NCBI GenBank assembly: GCA_003140075.1
Contig: PLIO01000214.1
Span: 1-64,000 of the forward strand
Reading direction: 5' to 3'
Source of the DNA: Acidobacteriaceae bacterium
GTDB taxonomy: Bacteria > Acidobacteriota > Terriglobia > Terriglobales > Acidobacteriaceae
DNA: 64,000 nt
The notes beneath the pieces were generated by a model. It made no database searches and had not been told where the DNA came from. It worked only from the letters and a program-made list of their open reading frames with translations. The position numbers and the translations under genes were made by a program. Positions 8,762 to 17,615 of the stretch are shown one piece after another; within the stretch, counting starts at the first letter, position 1, and each line of letters starts with the position of its first letter.

Positions 8762-10558
8762 CTAAGTGATACTGACTTCGGTATAAGTCCCGTACACCTC
8801 GCGCAGCGCTTCGCAAATCTCGCCGACGGTCGCATACGCGCGCACCGCGTCTACGATGTAAGGCATCGTATTGGCGGGAGAAATTTCGCCAGTTGCGCCT
8901 GCCGTCGGCTCCTGGGCCGCAGCTTTCTTCAGCGCGTCGAGCGTTCGCCGCACTTCGTCATTCGATCGCCGCGCGCGCAATGCCTTGAGCTTCGCAGATT
9001 GTTGCCGCGCCACGGTTTCATCGATGTAAAGAATGTGCGGTGATTCTTCTTCAATCACAAACTCGTTCACACCCACGATGACTTTTTCTTTCGCTTCGGC
9101 GGCGCGCTGGTATTGGTAGGAGGCTTCAGCGATCTCTTTCTGCGGATATCCCCGCTCGATCGCCTTGACCATGCCGCCCATCGCATCGAGTTTGTTGAAG
9201 TAGTCGAGTGCGCCCCTCTCCATTTCGAGGGTCAGACTTTCCAGAAAGTACGAACCACCCAGCGGATCGACCGTCTGCGTCACTCCCGATTCATAAGCGA
9301 TGATTTGCTGGGTGCGCAGCGCGATGCGTGCCGCTTCCTCGGTAGGCAGGGCCAGCGCTTCGTCGTAGGAGTCACAATGTAGCGACTGCGTTCCTCCCAG
9401 CACCGCGGCTAAAGCCTGCAGGGCCACGCGCGCGATGTTATTCATCGGCTGCTGGGCAGGCAGGGAGACGCCTGCAGTTTGCGTGTGGAAGCGCATCAGC
9501 CACGTCCGCTGGTTCTTCGCGCCGAAGTGGTCTCTCATTACTTGAGCCCAAATCTTGCGAGCCGCGCGGTATTTGGCAATCTCCTCAAAGAAATCGTTGT
9601 GCGCGTTGAAGAAAAAGCTGAGTCGCGGACCGAAATCGTCCACTTCGAGTCCGCGCCGCCGAGCCCACTCCACATACTCCACTCCGTCGTACAACGTGAA
9701 CGCCAGTTCTTGCAGTGCCGTCGATCCGGCCTCGCGAATGTGATATCCGCTGATGGAAATGGTGTTGAAGCGCGGCGTGAACTTGGAGCCAAACTCGAAG
9801 GTATCGATTACCAGCCGCATCGACGGCGCCGGCGGATAGATATATTCCTTCTGCGCGATGTACTCCTTGAGAATGTCGTTTTGAATCGTCCCCGAAATCT
9901 TGTTCCAGTCTGCCCCTTGCTTCTCCGCCACGACCAGGTACATCGCCCACAAAACCGATGCAGGCGAATTGATGGTCATCGAGACTGTGGTCTTTTCCAG
10001 GTCAATCCCGCCGAAGAGAATTTCCATGTCTTCCAGCGAATCGATGGCCACGCCGCACTTGCCAACCTCGCCTTCGCTCGCGGCGTGGTCGGAGTCGTAG
10101 CCCATCAGCGTGGGCAAATCGAAGGCGACGGAGAGTCCACCGCCGCCATGCTCGAGCAGATACTTGTAGCGCTGGTTGGTCTCCTCGGGCGATGCGAAGC
10201 CGGAGAACTGCCTCATGGTGTAAAGCTTGCCCCGATATCCGGTGGCGTGAATGCCGCGCGTGTACGGCGGTTGGCCGGGGTAGCCGAGATATTTTTCCTC
10301 GCTCCAGTCTTCGGGCAAATCGGCATGCGTGTAGAGCCGGCGCACGGGAACGCCGGAGATTGTGGTGAAACGGGCGTGTCCGTTTGCGTCGAGGTTGACC
10401 CCGGTGGGCGCGCCAATCGACCGCTCGGGAGATTTTTCGAGCGTGGGCTCGAGCGTCTTCTCCGCCCAGTTTCTCTCGGCGCCGGAGGGATGTCGGTTTT
10501 CAAAAACGTCGGCGACGGGATTTTCCGCAACTTGCGGTTTGGACCGTTTCTTTTCCAT
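8762..10558 (-). CDS. Methylmalonyl-CoA mutase, catalytic (large) subunit
   Basis: A 598-residue acyl-CoA mutase catalytic domain without the C-terminal B12 domain. Recognisable segments are [73 protein letters not shown] and [20 protein letters not shown]. These match TIM-barrel MCM subunits that pair with a separate cobalamin protein, here at 5462-5875. The reaction links propionyl-CoA and branched-chain catabolism to succinyl-CoA. The first 75 residues are Glu/Arg/Lys-rich and poorly conserved. No meaB-like GTPase was seen in the window. Confidence 0.93.
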   Translation of the reverse strand: MEKKRSKPQVAENPVADVFENRHPSGAERNWAEKTLEPTLEKSPERSIGAPTGVNLDANGHARFTTISGVPVRRLYTHADLPEDWSEEKYLGYPGQPPYTRGIHATGYRGKLYTMRQFSGFASPEETNQRYKYLLEHGGGGLSVAFDLPTLMGYDSDHAASEGEVGKCGVAIDSLEDMEILFGGIDLEKTTVSMTINSPASVLWAMYLVVAEKQGADWNKISGTIQNDILKEYIAQKEYIYPPAPSMRLVIDTFEFGSKFTPRFNTISISGYHIREAGSTALQELAFTLYDGVEYVEWARRRGLEVDDFGPRLSFFFNAHNDFFEEIAKYRAARKIWAQVMRDHFGAKNQRTWLMRFHTQTAGVSLPAQQPMNNIARVALQALAAVLGGTQSLHCDSYDEALALPTEEAARIALRTQQIIAYESGVTQTVDPLGGSYFLESLTLEMERGALDYFNKLDAMGGMVKAIERGYPQKEIAEASYQYQRAAEAKEKVIVGVNEFVIEEESPHILYIDETVARQQSAKLKALRARRSNDEVRRTLDALKKAAAQEPTAGATGEISPANTMPYIVDAVRAYATVGEICEALREVYGTYTEVSIT

Positions 10559-10631
10559 ACGAACCCCAGTGTGCTGTTGTGATGATAGGGAAGCGCGCGC
10601 AAGTGGGCAAGGTGACTATGTGCTGGTCAAA

Positions 10632-10641
10632 CGACCGGTCG
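10632..10641. promoter_or_regulatory. Candidate operator palindrome upstream of the mutase
   Basis: CGACCGGTCG is a perfect 10-bp palindrome within AACGACCGGTCGGTCAG, about 75 bp before the mutase start. Its form resembles TetR-family operators. No promoter was mapped and no TetR gene is in the window. Confidence 0.3.
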
Positions 10642-10724
10642 GTCAGAACCATTGCGTCAGTGCCTACACGGATGCCATCTTGTAAGAATGCCTTTGCACG
10701 GTCGATTCAGCGGACGCGGCTACA

Positions 10725-10813
10725 GGGAATCCCCTTCGGCTTCGCTCAGGGCAGGCTTTCGACTGCGGGAGTCGATTCGCGTTCGCGAATCGGCTCACTC
10801 CGCTCAGGATGAC
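10725..10813. repeat. REP-like palindromic element
   Basis: Contains GACTGCGGGAGTC and CGATTCGCGTTCGCGAATCG stem-loops flanked by CTTCGGCTTCGCTCAGGG and CACTCCGCTCAGGATGACA. A similar CGCTTCGCTCGGGATGACAG tail occurs at 62997-63016. It overlaps the 3' end of the following glycosyltransferase gene. Confidence 0.55.
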
Positions 10814-11673
10814 ATTTGGTCGGTGCTTTTGCGGCTCAACTCCCACGCCTTGGCATACTTCCACGAAACGTAAACTGCGTGGTAGAGGTGCAGCAGCAGG
10901 CCTTCGCGGCCGTCGAGGAAGCCGAGGCGGAAGAAGTAGTTGTAGACGAACGTTGCCAGCGGGCGTAGGACGATGTCGATGACGCTGAAGCGGACCTTGC
11001 GATTGGCTTCGGCCACGACCATCTCCGCACCCAGGGACGAGTAGCGGTTCATGTGCTCGATGTAGTCGGAGAGCGTGGGATAGGAGTGGTGGAGAAGCGC
11101 GCCGACTTTAATGATTGCGGTTCTTCGATTAGTCTGTGCATCTTCGTGGACTGCTCGACTCTCGTCGAATCGAGCGCTGCCTCGCGCAAATAGGCGTAAC
11201 TTTCGGTCGGGATAATATCCACCATGTTCAAGCCATCGGCCCAGGAAATAATTTCTTCTGGTGATCCAGAACGCTAAGGGCAGCAGACCGACATCGCCCC
11301 GTAGATCCTCGAATCTAGTGGTGAAGGCTGAGGCAAGAGCCCACTCAAAAGGACCGTGGTCAACGTCAGTAGCTGCGCGCTTGATATGTGCGGCTAGGTC
11401 CACGCTTACTTCCTCATCCGCATCCAAACTCAAAATCCAATCTCCTGTAGCCTTGTCGATCGCAGAATTCTTTTGTGCGGCAAAGCCTTTCCATTCCTCA
11501 ACGAAGACTTTTGCGCCGAACGATTTCGCAATCTCCACTGTACGGTCGGTCGAGCCTGAGTCGACGACGATGATTTCTCCCTTGCCGTCGCTGACTAGCT
11601 GCCGCACGCTTTCGAGCGCGCGCGAAAGGTTGGCTTCCTCGTTGTGCGTGATGATGACGATGGACAAGGTCAC
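10804..11673 (-). CDS. Glycosyltransferase family 2 (WaaE/KdtX-like)
   Basis: A 289-residue GT-A glycosyltransferase: LSIVIITHNEEANLSRALES, IIVVDSGSTDRTVEIAKSFG, QKNSAIDKATGDWILSLDAD (the DxD-like site) and a conserved FDESRAVHEDAQ. The order matches LPS-core glucosyltransferases of the WaaE type. It probably adds a sugar to a cell-surface glycan at the inner membrane. The C terminus has a short hydrophobic amphipathic region (VYNYFFRLGFLDGREGLLLH). Donor and acceptor are unknown. The gene stands alone between a REP-like element and the TolC-like genes. Confidence 0.88.
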   Translation of the reverse strand: MTLSIVIITHNEEANLSRALESVRQLVSDGKGEIIVVDSGSTDRTVEIAKSFGAKVFVEEWKGFAAQKNSAIDKATGDWILSLDADEEVSVDLAAHIKRAATDVDHGPFEWALASAFTTRFEDLRGDVGLLPLAFWITRRNYFLGRWLEHGGYYPDRKLRLFARGSARFDESRAVHEDAQTNRRTAIIKVGALLHHSYPTLSDYIEHMNRYSSLGAEMVVAEANRKVRFSVIDIVLRPLATFVYNYFFRLGFLDGREGLLLHLYHAVYVSWKYAKAWELSRKSTDQMSS

Positions 11674-11798
11674 GGGAGGAAGGATACAACGTTAGCCCAA
11701 CTTCTGAGAATTGGGGGCTTTCCGGGCATCACAGCTTGTAGTGGTTGCCCGGGCCAGGCCAGCGCCCAAAGGCGCATCTTTAAGAACACCGCCCTTAC

Positions 11799-11818
11799 GG
11801 TATGCCTAAAGGCATACC
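11799..11818 (-). terminator. Hairpin downstream of the first TolC-like gene
   Basis: Perfect 8-bp stem GGTATGCC/GGCATACC with a TAAA loop. There is no T tract, so a role in termination is tentative. Confidence 0.35.
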
Positions 11819-11906
11819 CCGATACGAATCGCGATTGGGCCGAAGCTGTTAAGCAGTGTCTGAGATCGATGTCGATCTTCAAGTCCTCCGCCTCTCATCG
11901 GCCCAC

Positions 11907-14021
11907 CTACGATGGCGGCGGCTGGGAGGACGGCGCCTGCGCCGGAGCAGCCTGCCCGGTCGGACTCGCGTCCTGCCGCGGCGCTACATATGGGACCTGC
12001 GGCTGGTGCGTAACCTGGCCGCGCGTCGCGTCGGCGATGTCGATGCCGGTGTGGTCGAGCAACAAGCCGGTGGCGCGATCGAGCTCCACGCGCGACTTCT
12101 CGTAGGCTGCCTTGGCCGAGACCAGATTCGACTCGGAGGTGGTCAGGACGGAGGCATCCTGCAGGATTGCGGTTGTGGTGGTGAGTCCGACTTTCAGTTT
12201 CTGCTGATCGGCGTCGAGAGTCTGGCGCGCAAAGTCGACTGCATACTGGGCGGCCTGCACCGCGGCGCGATTCTGTTTCACGTCGAATTGCGCGTTGCGC
12301 ACTTCGATGCGCACCTGATTTTCAAGTTGGTGCAGCCGTACCTGGGCCTGGCGGTATTCCAGTTCCGCACGCACCTGGTTGGCCTGGGCTTCGCGATTGC
12401 GTAGCGGAATGGTTAGCGAAAGTCCCACACCTTTGTCGGGAGCGGTTCCGTTGAAGAGCTGGTTCAGCGTGCCGCCGTAGCCGACCGAGCCTCCGTTGAC
12501 AAAGGGGGGCGGGGCGTTCGACCCGCTGAAGCAGCTTGAGACGGCGGGATTACAGGGTGGTGACAGCACTGCGGGATTGATATTCCCACCCACGCCTGAT
12601 CCGCTGTAATAAGCGAAGGCATCGAGCGAAGGCAGCATGGCGTTGCGAACGGCTTTGCTGCTCAGGTCGCGGGAATTGAGATCGATGCGCGACTCCACGA
12701 GTTCGGCGCGGTGGTCGAGAGCCTGATTGATCAGATCCTGCGTAGGAGTGACCGCTTCCTCCTGCGGAACTTGCATGGTAGAGGTAGGAATCACGTCGGC
12801 TTCGGCCAGCGCCGGATCTTCAATGCTGCGGCTGAGCGCGTTCTTCACCAGCAACTTTTCCAGTTCCAGATTGTTCTGCGCCAGGATCAGATTCTGCTGG
12901 TTGGTTGAGACTGTGCTCTGCGCGCTCACCACCTGAATGGGCGGCACCGTGCCGACTTTCGCCTGCTGCCTGGAATCGTCCAGCGCCTTCTGCGCGTAGG
13001 TAAGAGATTCCTGCTGCACGCGCACATTTTCATAGGCATACACCAGGTCCCAATACATATCTTCGATCTGGTCGACGGTGGTGATCACCTGCAAGCGGAA
13101 GGCGACGTCGGAAATTTCCCGGTTGTTCTTGGCGATGCGGATGAAGCGAGTATTGGGAAGCGAGCCGAAGCCCTGCAGCAGGTTCTGCGTGACGCGGACC
13201 TGGAAGTTCGAACTGATGCCTGGGCTCAATAGACTCAGCAGACTGTTCGTCGCGAAGTGAGTGTTATTGAATCCCGCGTTTAGAGTCGTGCCCCACTCGA
13301 AACCCTGCGTGTAGGCGAAGTCGGCGGTGTAGGTGTTCTGGGAAGTGATGGGCACGCTGTCTACGCTGGTGGATTCCGAGTCCTCCTTGTCGAGTTGCAG
13401 CGTGCTGGTGACGATCGGATCGAAGCTGGTAATGTTCGAGCCGATGCCGAGCGTAGAACTGACCAAGCCGTTGGTACCAGTGCCTACGCCGCTGGGCGCG
13501 ACGGTGGTGCCTCCGGTGCCGGAGCCAACCGTTCCTCCCAGGCCACCCACGCCTCCGCCGGGAGTGTTCTGCACAATGCCGGCGTTCACGCCGAGAATGT
13601 TGGCGCCCGACTTGGCGCGCAAGTAATCGGTGTCGGCGATGTTCAGGTTGTAGCGAGCGATATCGATATCGAGATTGTTCTCGAGTGCGAGCGCGACCGC
13701 ATCGTCGATAGAGAGATAGATTTTTCCGTCGCGCATGAGCGAGTCGACGCGCGGTGAATTGCTCAGGTTCGGCTGTGCCACCTGCTGCGGCTGGTAGGGC
13801 TGCAGGAAATGTGGAAACGCCGAGCGCGGCTTCGAGTAATCCTGCAAGTGGACCGTCTGCGGCTGAGCGGGAACCGGAGCGGTCTGCGGCGCCGGAGCTG
13901 CCGGAACTTCTTGCGCCCGCAAGGCCGGCGGTAACGGCATGCAGGCCAGGATGGCAAAGGCCGTCAACAGCATGGCAGACCGCGAGATCGCCGCGGTCAG
14001 TCGAGATGAGAACAAAACCAT
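11907..14021 (-). CDS. TolC-like outer-membrane efflux protein (copy 1)
   Basis: The ATG at 14021 follows AAGGAG by 7 nt and opens a signal peptide (LLTAFAILACMPLPPALRAQ), so the mature open frame begins here rather than farther upstream. The 704-residue product has two outer-membrane-efflux repeats: DDAVALALENNLDIDIARYN early, and NQVRAELEYRQAQVRLHQLE near the end. TolC trimers form the outer-membrane exit duct of efflux or type I secretion systems. A glycine-rich insert of about 50 residues (PGGGVGGLGGTVGSGTGG) follows the first helices. No pump or adaptor gene is adjacent. It is a tandem paralogue of the next gene. Confidence 0.9.
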   Translation of the reverse strand: MVLFSSRLTAAISRSAMLLTAFAILACMPLPPALRAQEVPAAPAPQTAPVPAQPQTVHLQDYSKPRSAFPHFLQPYQPQQVAQPNLSNSPRVDSLMRDGKIYLSIDDAVALALENNLDIDIARYNLNIADTDYLRAKSGANILGVNAGIVQNTPGGGVGGLGGTVGSGTGGTTVAPSGVGTGTNGLVSSTLGIGSNITSFDPIVTSTLQLDKEDSESTSVDSVPITSQNTYTADFAYTQGFEWGTTLNAGFNNTHFATNSLLSLLSPGISSNFQVRVTQNLLQGFGSLPNTRFIRIAKNNREISDVAFRLQVITTVDQIEDMYWDLVYAYENVRVQQESLTYAQKALDDSRQQAKVGTVPPIQVVSAQSTVSTNQQNLILAQNNLELEKLLVKNALSRSIEDPALAEADVIPTSTMQVPQEEAVTPTQDLINQALDHRAELVESRIDLNSRDLSSKAVRNAMLPSLDAFAYYSGSGVGGNINPAVLSPPCNPAVSSCFSGSNAPPPFVNGGSVGYGGTLNQLFNGTAPDKGVGLSLTIPLRNREAQANQVRAELEYRQAQVRLHQLENQVRIEVRNAQFDVKQNRAAVQAAQYAVDFARQTLDADQQKLKVGLTTTTAILQDASVLTTSESNLVSAKAAYEKSRVELDRATGLLLDHTGIDIADATRGQVTHQPQVPYVAPRQDASPTGQAAPAQAPSSQPPPS

Positions 14022-14181
14022 GTTTCGTCTCCTTAGAATCGAAACCGAGTCGAAGCAATCGTGCCTCGCGTCGAGAGGGCAAAATAGAGTTCGAAAATTG
14101 CGTACGGAAAACATAGGGGCGTCTCTCCATCTTAGCGGGACGGAACGGGTAGACGCGGGCGCAGATTGTAAAGAATTGTTA

Positions 14182-14214
14182 GAAAAAAAATAAGGCGCGG
14201 CTTGCGGCCGCGCC
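14182..14214 (-). terminator. Rho-independent terminator of TolC-like copy 2
   Basis: On the minus strand, an 8-bp perfect stem (GGCGCGGC / GCCGCGCC) is followed by TTATTTTTTTTCT. It begins about 25 bp past the stop of the 14239-16329 gene. This implies the two TolC-like genes are separate transcripts. Confidence 0.85.
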
Positions 14215-14238
14215 TTCGTCCGTTGGTAAAACAACATG

Positions 14239-16329
14239 TCATTGAGGCTGCTGTGGGGCCGCTGCTTGCGGGGCCACGGAGGGCAACTCCTTGCGAGGCG
14301 CGATATAGGGCACGCCGGGCATACGCGTAACTTGGCCCTTCGCGGCATCGTCGATGCTGATGCCCGCATGGTCGAGCGTCACGCCGGTCGCGCGATCGAG
14401 TTCAACGCGCGACTTTTCGTAGGCCGCCATGGCAGACATCAAAGTAGACTCCGCCGTGGCCAGCCCGCTCTGGGTCTGCAGGACCAACGTTGTGGTCGAA
14501 GTGCCGAACTGGTATTTCTTCTGTTCGGCATCGAGCGACTGCTTGGCATAGTCGACGGCAGCCTGAGCGGAAACTACGCTGGCACGGTTCTGTTCGACTC
14601 CGAACTGAGCGTTGCGGACTTCGATGCTGATCTGGTTTTCGATCTGCTGCAAACGCATCTGGGCCTGCTGGTACTCCAGTTCCGAGCGAATCTGCACTGC
14701 CTGGGCGGCGCGGTTGCGCAGCGGGATGTTCAGGTTTAAGCCAACGCCTTTATCCGACGCCGCAGAGTTGATGAGCTGGTTGAGTGTGCCACCATAGCTT
14801 GTGGTCGGTGAGACCGGAATAAAGATCTGGCCGGGAGGGGTCGACGCTTCATTTGGTCCCGCGCAAAAACCCTCGGCCTGCTCGGCAATCGGCTGATTCG
14901 CGCACAGATTCGATGGGTTTTGCGAGCCACCCAATCCCGTGCCACCGTAGTAGGCAAACAGGTCAAGCGTCGGCAGCAGGGCGTTGCGTACCGCTCTGTT
15001 GCTGATCTCAGTTGTGTTGAGCTGGATGCGGGACTCCACCAGATCGGCACGATGGCGAAGCGCATCCACGATCAGATCCTGTGTCGGTTGGATCGGCTCA
15101 CTTTCCGGAAGTTCCATGGTAGAAGTTGGAACCACGTCGGCTGCCGCCAGAGTCTGATCGCGCAGGGTTCGACTGAGCGCGTTCTTCATGAGCAACTGCT
15201 CTAACTGGAGGTTTGTCAGGGCAATCGTCAATGCTTGCTGGTCCTGGGCGACGGTGCTCTGGGAGCGGACAACTTCAATGGGCGCCAGGCTGCCGATCTC
15301 CACTTGTTTCTTGGTATCGGAGAGCGTTTTGTCGGCGAAAGCCAGCGACTCTTTCTGCACGCGAGCGTTCTCGTAGGCGTAAACCAGATCCCAGTACATA
15401 GTCTCAATCTGGTTTACCGTCGTAATTACCTGCAGCCGGAAGGCCACGTCGGAAAGCTCACGATCGTTTTTCGCGATGCTGATAAAACGATTGTTGGCCG
15501 CAAGGCCAAACCCCTGCAGCAGATGCTGCGTGAGTTGCATCTTGAAACCGGAGTTGAGTTGCGGGCTTAAGGGACTGAAAGGAGCATTTCCGGTTGTGAC
15601 GCGCGTGTTGTTAAAGCCCACCGATAGGTTCGTGCCCCAGGAGAATCCCTGCAGGTAGGAAAAGGTTGCGGTGGAGGTATTCTGAGGCGACTCGGGACTG
15701 AAGGTACTGGACGGGAGGATATGGAAACGATCCTCCTGCAGCGTGCCCGTGAGAATGGGGTCGAAGCTGGTGACGAGCGACCCGAGTCCGAGCGTAGAGC
15801 CGACCAAACCTCCCGCGCCTGCCCCTGCACCTCCTGCACCCAGAGTCGTTCCACCAGTTCCGGAGCCGACCTGTCCGCCGAGGCCGCCGACGCCGCCTCC
15901 CGGAGTGTTCTGCACGATGCCGGTGTTCACGCCGAGAGTGGAAGCTCCGGCCTTGGCGCGCAGGATGTCGGTGTCGGCAATGTTCAGGTTGTAGCGCGCA
16001 ATGGCGATATCCAGATTGTTTTCCAGCGCGAGCGCGATGGCCTCGTCGAGCGATAGATAGAGCTTGCCATCGCGCATCAGGGAATCGATGCGCGCGGTGT
16101 TGGCCAGGTTCGGCGCTGCCAGATGCCGCGCCGTGTAAGGCCCAATCGGATTGGGAAAATGCGACACCGGCTGAGAATAATTCAGGACAGGCAGCGGCCG
16201 CGTCTCCGGCGTATTTTGCGGGACGGGCGCGGCGGGCGCTTCCTGGGCCCAGCCTGCGACAGTCAGGGTTGCGAAAAGAATCGCGGCTATAGTCAGCCGG
16301 ATGTTTGAGGCTAAGCGTGCGAATGGCAT
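14239..16329 (-). CDS. TolC-like outer-membrane efflux protein (copy 2)
   Basis: A 696-residue paralogue of the preceding gene with the same order: signal peptide (IRLTIAAILFATLTVAGWAQ), DEAIALALENNLDIAIARYN, a glycine-rich insert (PGGGVGGLGGQVGSGTGG onward), and a second repeat with IRSELEYQQAQMRLQQIENQ. A GGAG box lies 9 nt before the ATG. It would form an outer-membrane duct. The two copies are clearly diverged, suggesting an old duplication with possible specialisation for different inner-membrane partners encoded elsewhere. Confidence 0.9.
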   Translation of the reverse strand: MPFARLASNIRLTIAAILFATLTVAGWAQEAPAAPVPQNTPETRPLPVLNYSQPVSHFPNPIGPYTARHLAAPNLANTARIDSLMRDGKLYLSLDEAIALALENNLDIAIARYNLNIADTDILRAKAGASTLGVNTGIVQNTPGGGVGGLGGQVGSGTGGTTLGAGGAGAGAGGLVGSTLGLGSLVTSFDPILTGTLQEDRFHILPSSTFSPESPQNTSTATFSYLQGFSWGTNLSVGFNNTRVTTGNAPFSPLSPQLNSGFKMQLTQHLLQGFGLAANNRFISIAKNDRELSDVAFRLQVITTVNQIETMYWDLVYAYENARVQKESLAFADKTLSDTKKQVEIGSLAPIEVVRSQSTVAQDQQALTIALTNLQLEQLLMKNALSRTLRDQTLAAADVVPTSTMELPESEPIQPTQDLIVDALRHRADLVESRIQLNTTEISNRAVRNALLPTLDLFAYYGGTGLGGSQNPSNLCANQPIAEQAEGFCAGPNEASTPPGQIFIPVSPTTSYGGTLNQLINSAASDKGVGLNLNIPLRNRAAQAVQIRSELEYQQAQMRLQQIENQISIEVRNAQFGVEQNRASVVSAQAAVDYAKQSLDAEQKKYQFGTSTTTLVLQTQSGLATAESTLMSAMAAYEKSRVELDRATGVTLDHAGISIDDAAKGQVTRMPGVPYIAPRKELPSVAPQAAAPQQPQ

Positions 16330-16777
16330 CTACTCATCTCCGTTCCATTAAGACCAGTTCCGTAAGACTAATTCATGAAGGACTTGCAGCATTTTAAAGA
16401 CTTGGTTGAACCCGAGACCGCCTGGACTACCCAAAATGAAGCTCTACTCAGAGTGGTACGCAATCCGCCGCGCCTGGGTTCCTGAAAAAGCGTTCCTGAA
16501 AAAGCTCCTGGAGAACAAAAGGCTCAAGAATTCGTGTCGAATACCATCCTTGGACGCGGAAACTTGGGGAAACGCATTAGTATATCCGACCCAGGGGCTC
16601 CGCTTTCCAACCCTTCGGAGTGTTGAAACTGATAAAGTGCTGGCGAAGGCGGAACGTTCCCCGAGTGCCGGAATCACTCTCGCGGAGACTACCCGGACGC
16701 GTGACCTGGACACTTGAAATGAGTTGGATGAACCGGCGCTGCTCTGGGACTCGCGGCTGCAAAAATTAAAAGATCGC
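16330..16777. other. Divergent intergenic region, no gene seen
   Basis: About 450 bp between the minus-strand TolC-like gene and truA. One 103-codon open frame (16406-16717) lacks a ribosome site and any recognisable family, so it was not called. Promoters for both flanking genes should lie here, but no convincing -35/-10 pair was identified. Confidence 0.5.
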
Positions 16778-17575
16778 ATGCGTAATCTCAAACTGATTCT
16801 CTCCTATGACGGGTCGGACTTTGCTGGCTGGCAGGTGCAACCCGACGCCCTGACGGTGCAGGGCACACTCGCCTCAGCCATTGGACGAATCACCGGCGAA
16901 AAGGTATTGCCGCAGGGCTCGGGTAGAACGGACGCGGGCGTGCACGCGCTAGCCCAGGTGGTGACATTTGTCACGGAGTCTTGCGTTCCGGCGGCGAATT
17001 TCGTGAAAGCGCTGAACGACGTCTTGCCGGCGTCGGTGCGGGTGCTCGAAGTGGAAGAGGTTGCGGAGGACTTTCATGCGCGCAAATCAGCGCGAGGAAA
17101 AACTTATCGCTACCGGATTTATCGAGCGGCGATTTGTCCGCCGTTTCTGGCCCGGTACGTATGGCACTATCCGTATCCTTTGGATGAGGCGGCGATGGCG
17201 CAGGCGGCAGGGCGGGTAGTGGGTCAGCACGATTTCACTTCGTTCGCCGCGGTCGATCCGGAACGTAGCGCCGCCGTCCCGCAGGCTTTCGCAGGTAAGG
17301 AGAATGTCCGAGGAGGTAAGGCTGCGCCAGTCTCAAACATCCGGCGGATCTTTTCTTCGAGCTGGGAGCGGCAGGGAGAAGAATTCGTGTACACGGTGAA
17401 GGGATCGGGATTTCTGCATCACATGGTGAGAAATCTGGTGGGGACGTTTATTCTGGTGGGCAAAAGAACATTGCAGGCGGAGGATGTTGCGCGGATACTG
17501 GAAGCGCGTAACCGGTCCGCCGCGGGGGCAACCGCCCCGGCCAGCGGACTGTATCTGGTGAATGTGGAGTATTGA
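16778..17575 (+). CDS. truA: tRNA pseudouridine synthase A
   Basis: About 265 residues. Starts at MRNLKLILSYDGSDFAGWQV, the standard TruA N terminus; an ATG 18 codons upstream would add an atypical leader. The catalytic Asp is in GSGRTDAGVHALAQV. Other family segments are ARKSARGKTYRYRIYRA, GQHDFTSFAAVDPE and KGSGFLHHMVRNLVGTFI. It converts uridines 38-40 of tRNA anticodon stem-loops to pseudouridine. It lies 40 bp upstream of an aldehyde dehydrogenase and may be co-transcribed. A small insertion (VPQAFAGKENVRGGKAAP) follows the DFTSF motif. Confidence 0.96.
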   Translation: MRNLKLILSYDGSDFAGWQVQPDALTVQGTLASAIGRITGEKVLPQGSGRTDAGVHALAQVVTFVTESCVPAANFVKALNDVLPASVRVLEVEEVAEDFHARKSARGKTYRYRIYRAAICPPFLARYVWHYPYPLDEAAMAQAAGRVVGQHDFTSFAAVDPERSAAVPQAFAGKENVRGGKAAPVSNIRRIFSSSWERQGEEFVYTVKGSGFLHHMVRNLVGTFILVGKRTLQAEDVARILEARNRSAAGATAPASGLYLVNVEY

Positions 17576-17615
17576 ATAACGGCAGCAGCGAGCTCATCTG
17601 CAGCATGGTTGAGTT

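Noticed and set aside
16406-16717. 103-codon plus-strand open frame before truA
   Set aside because: No ribosome site, no family resemblance and unusual composition; treated as chance.
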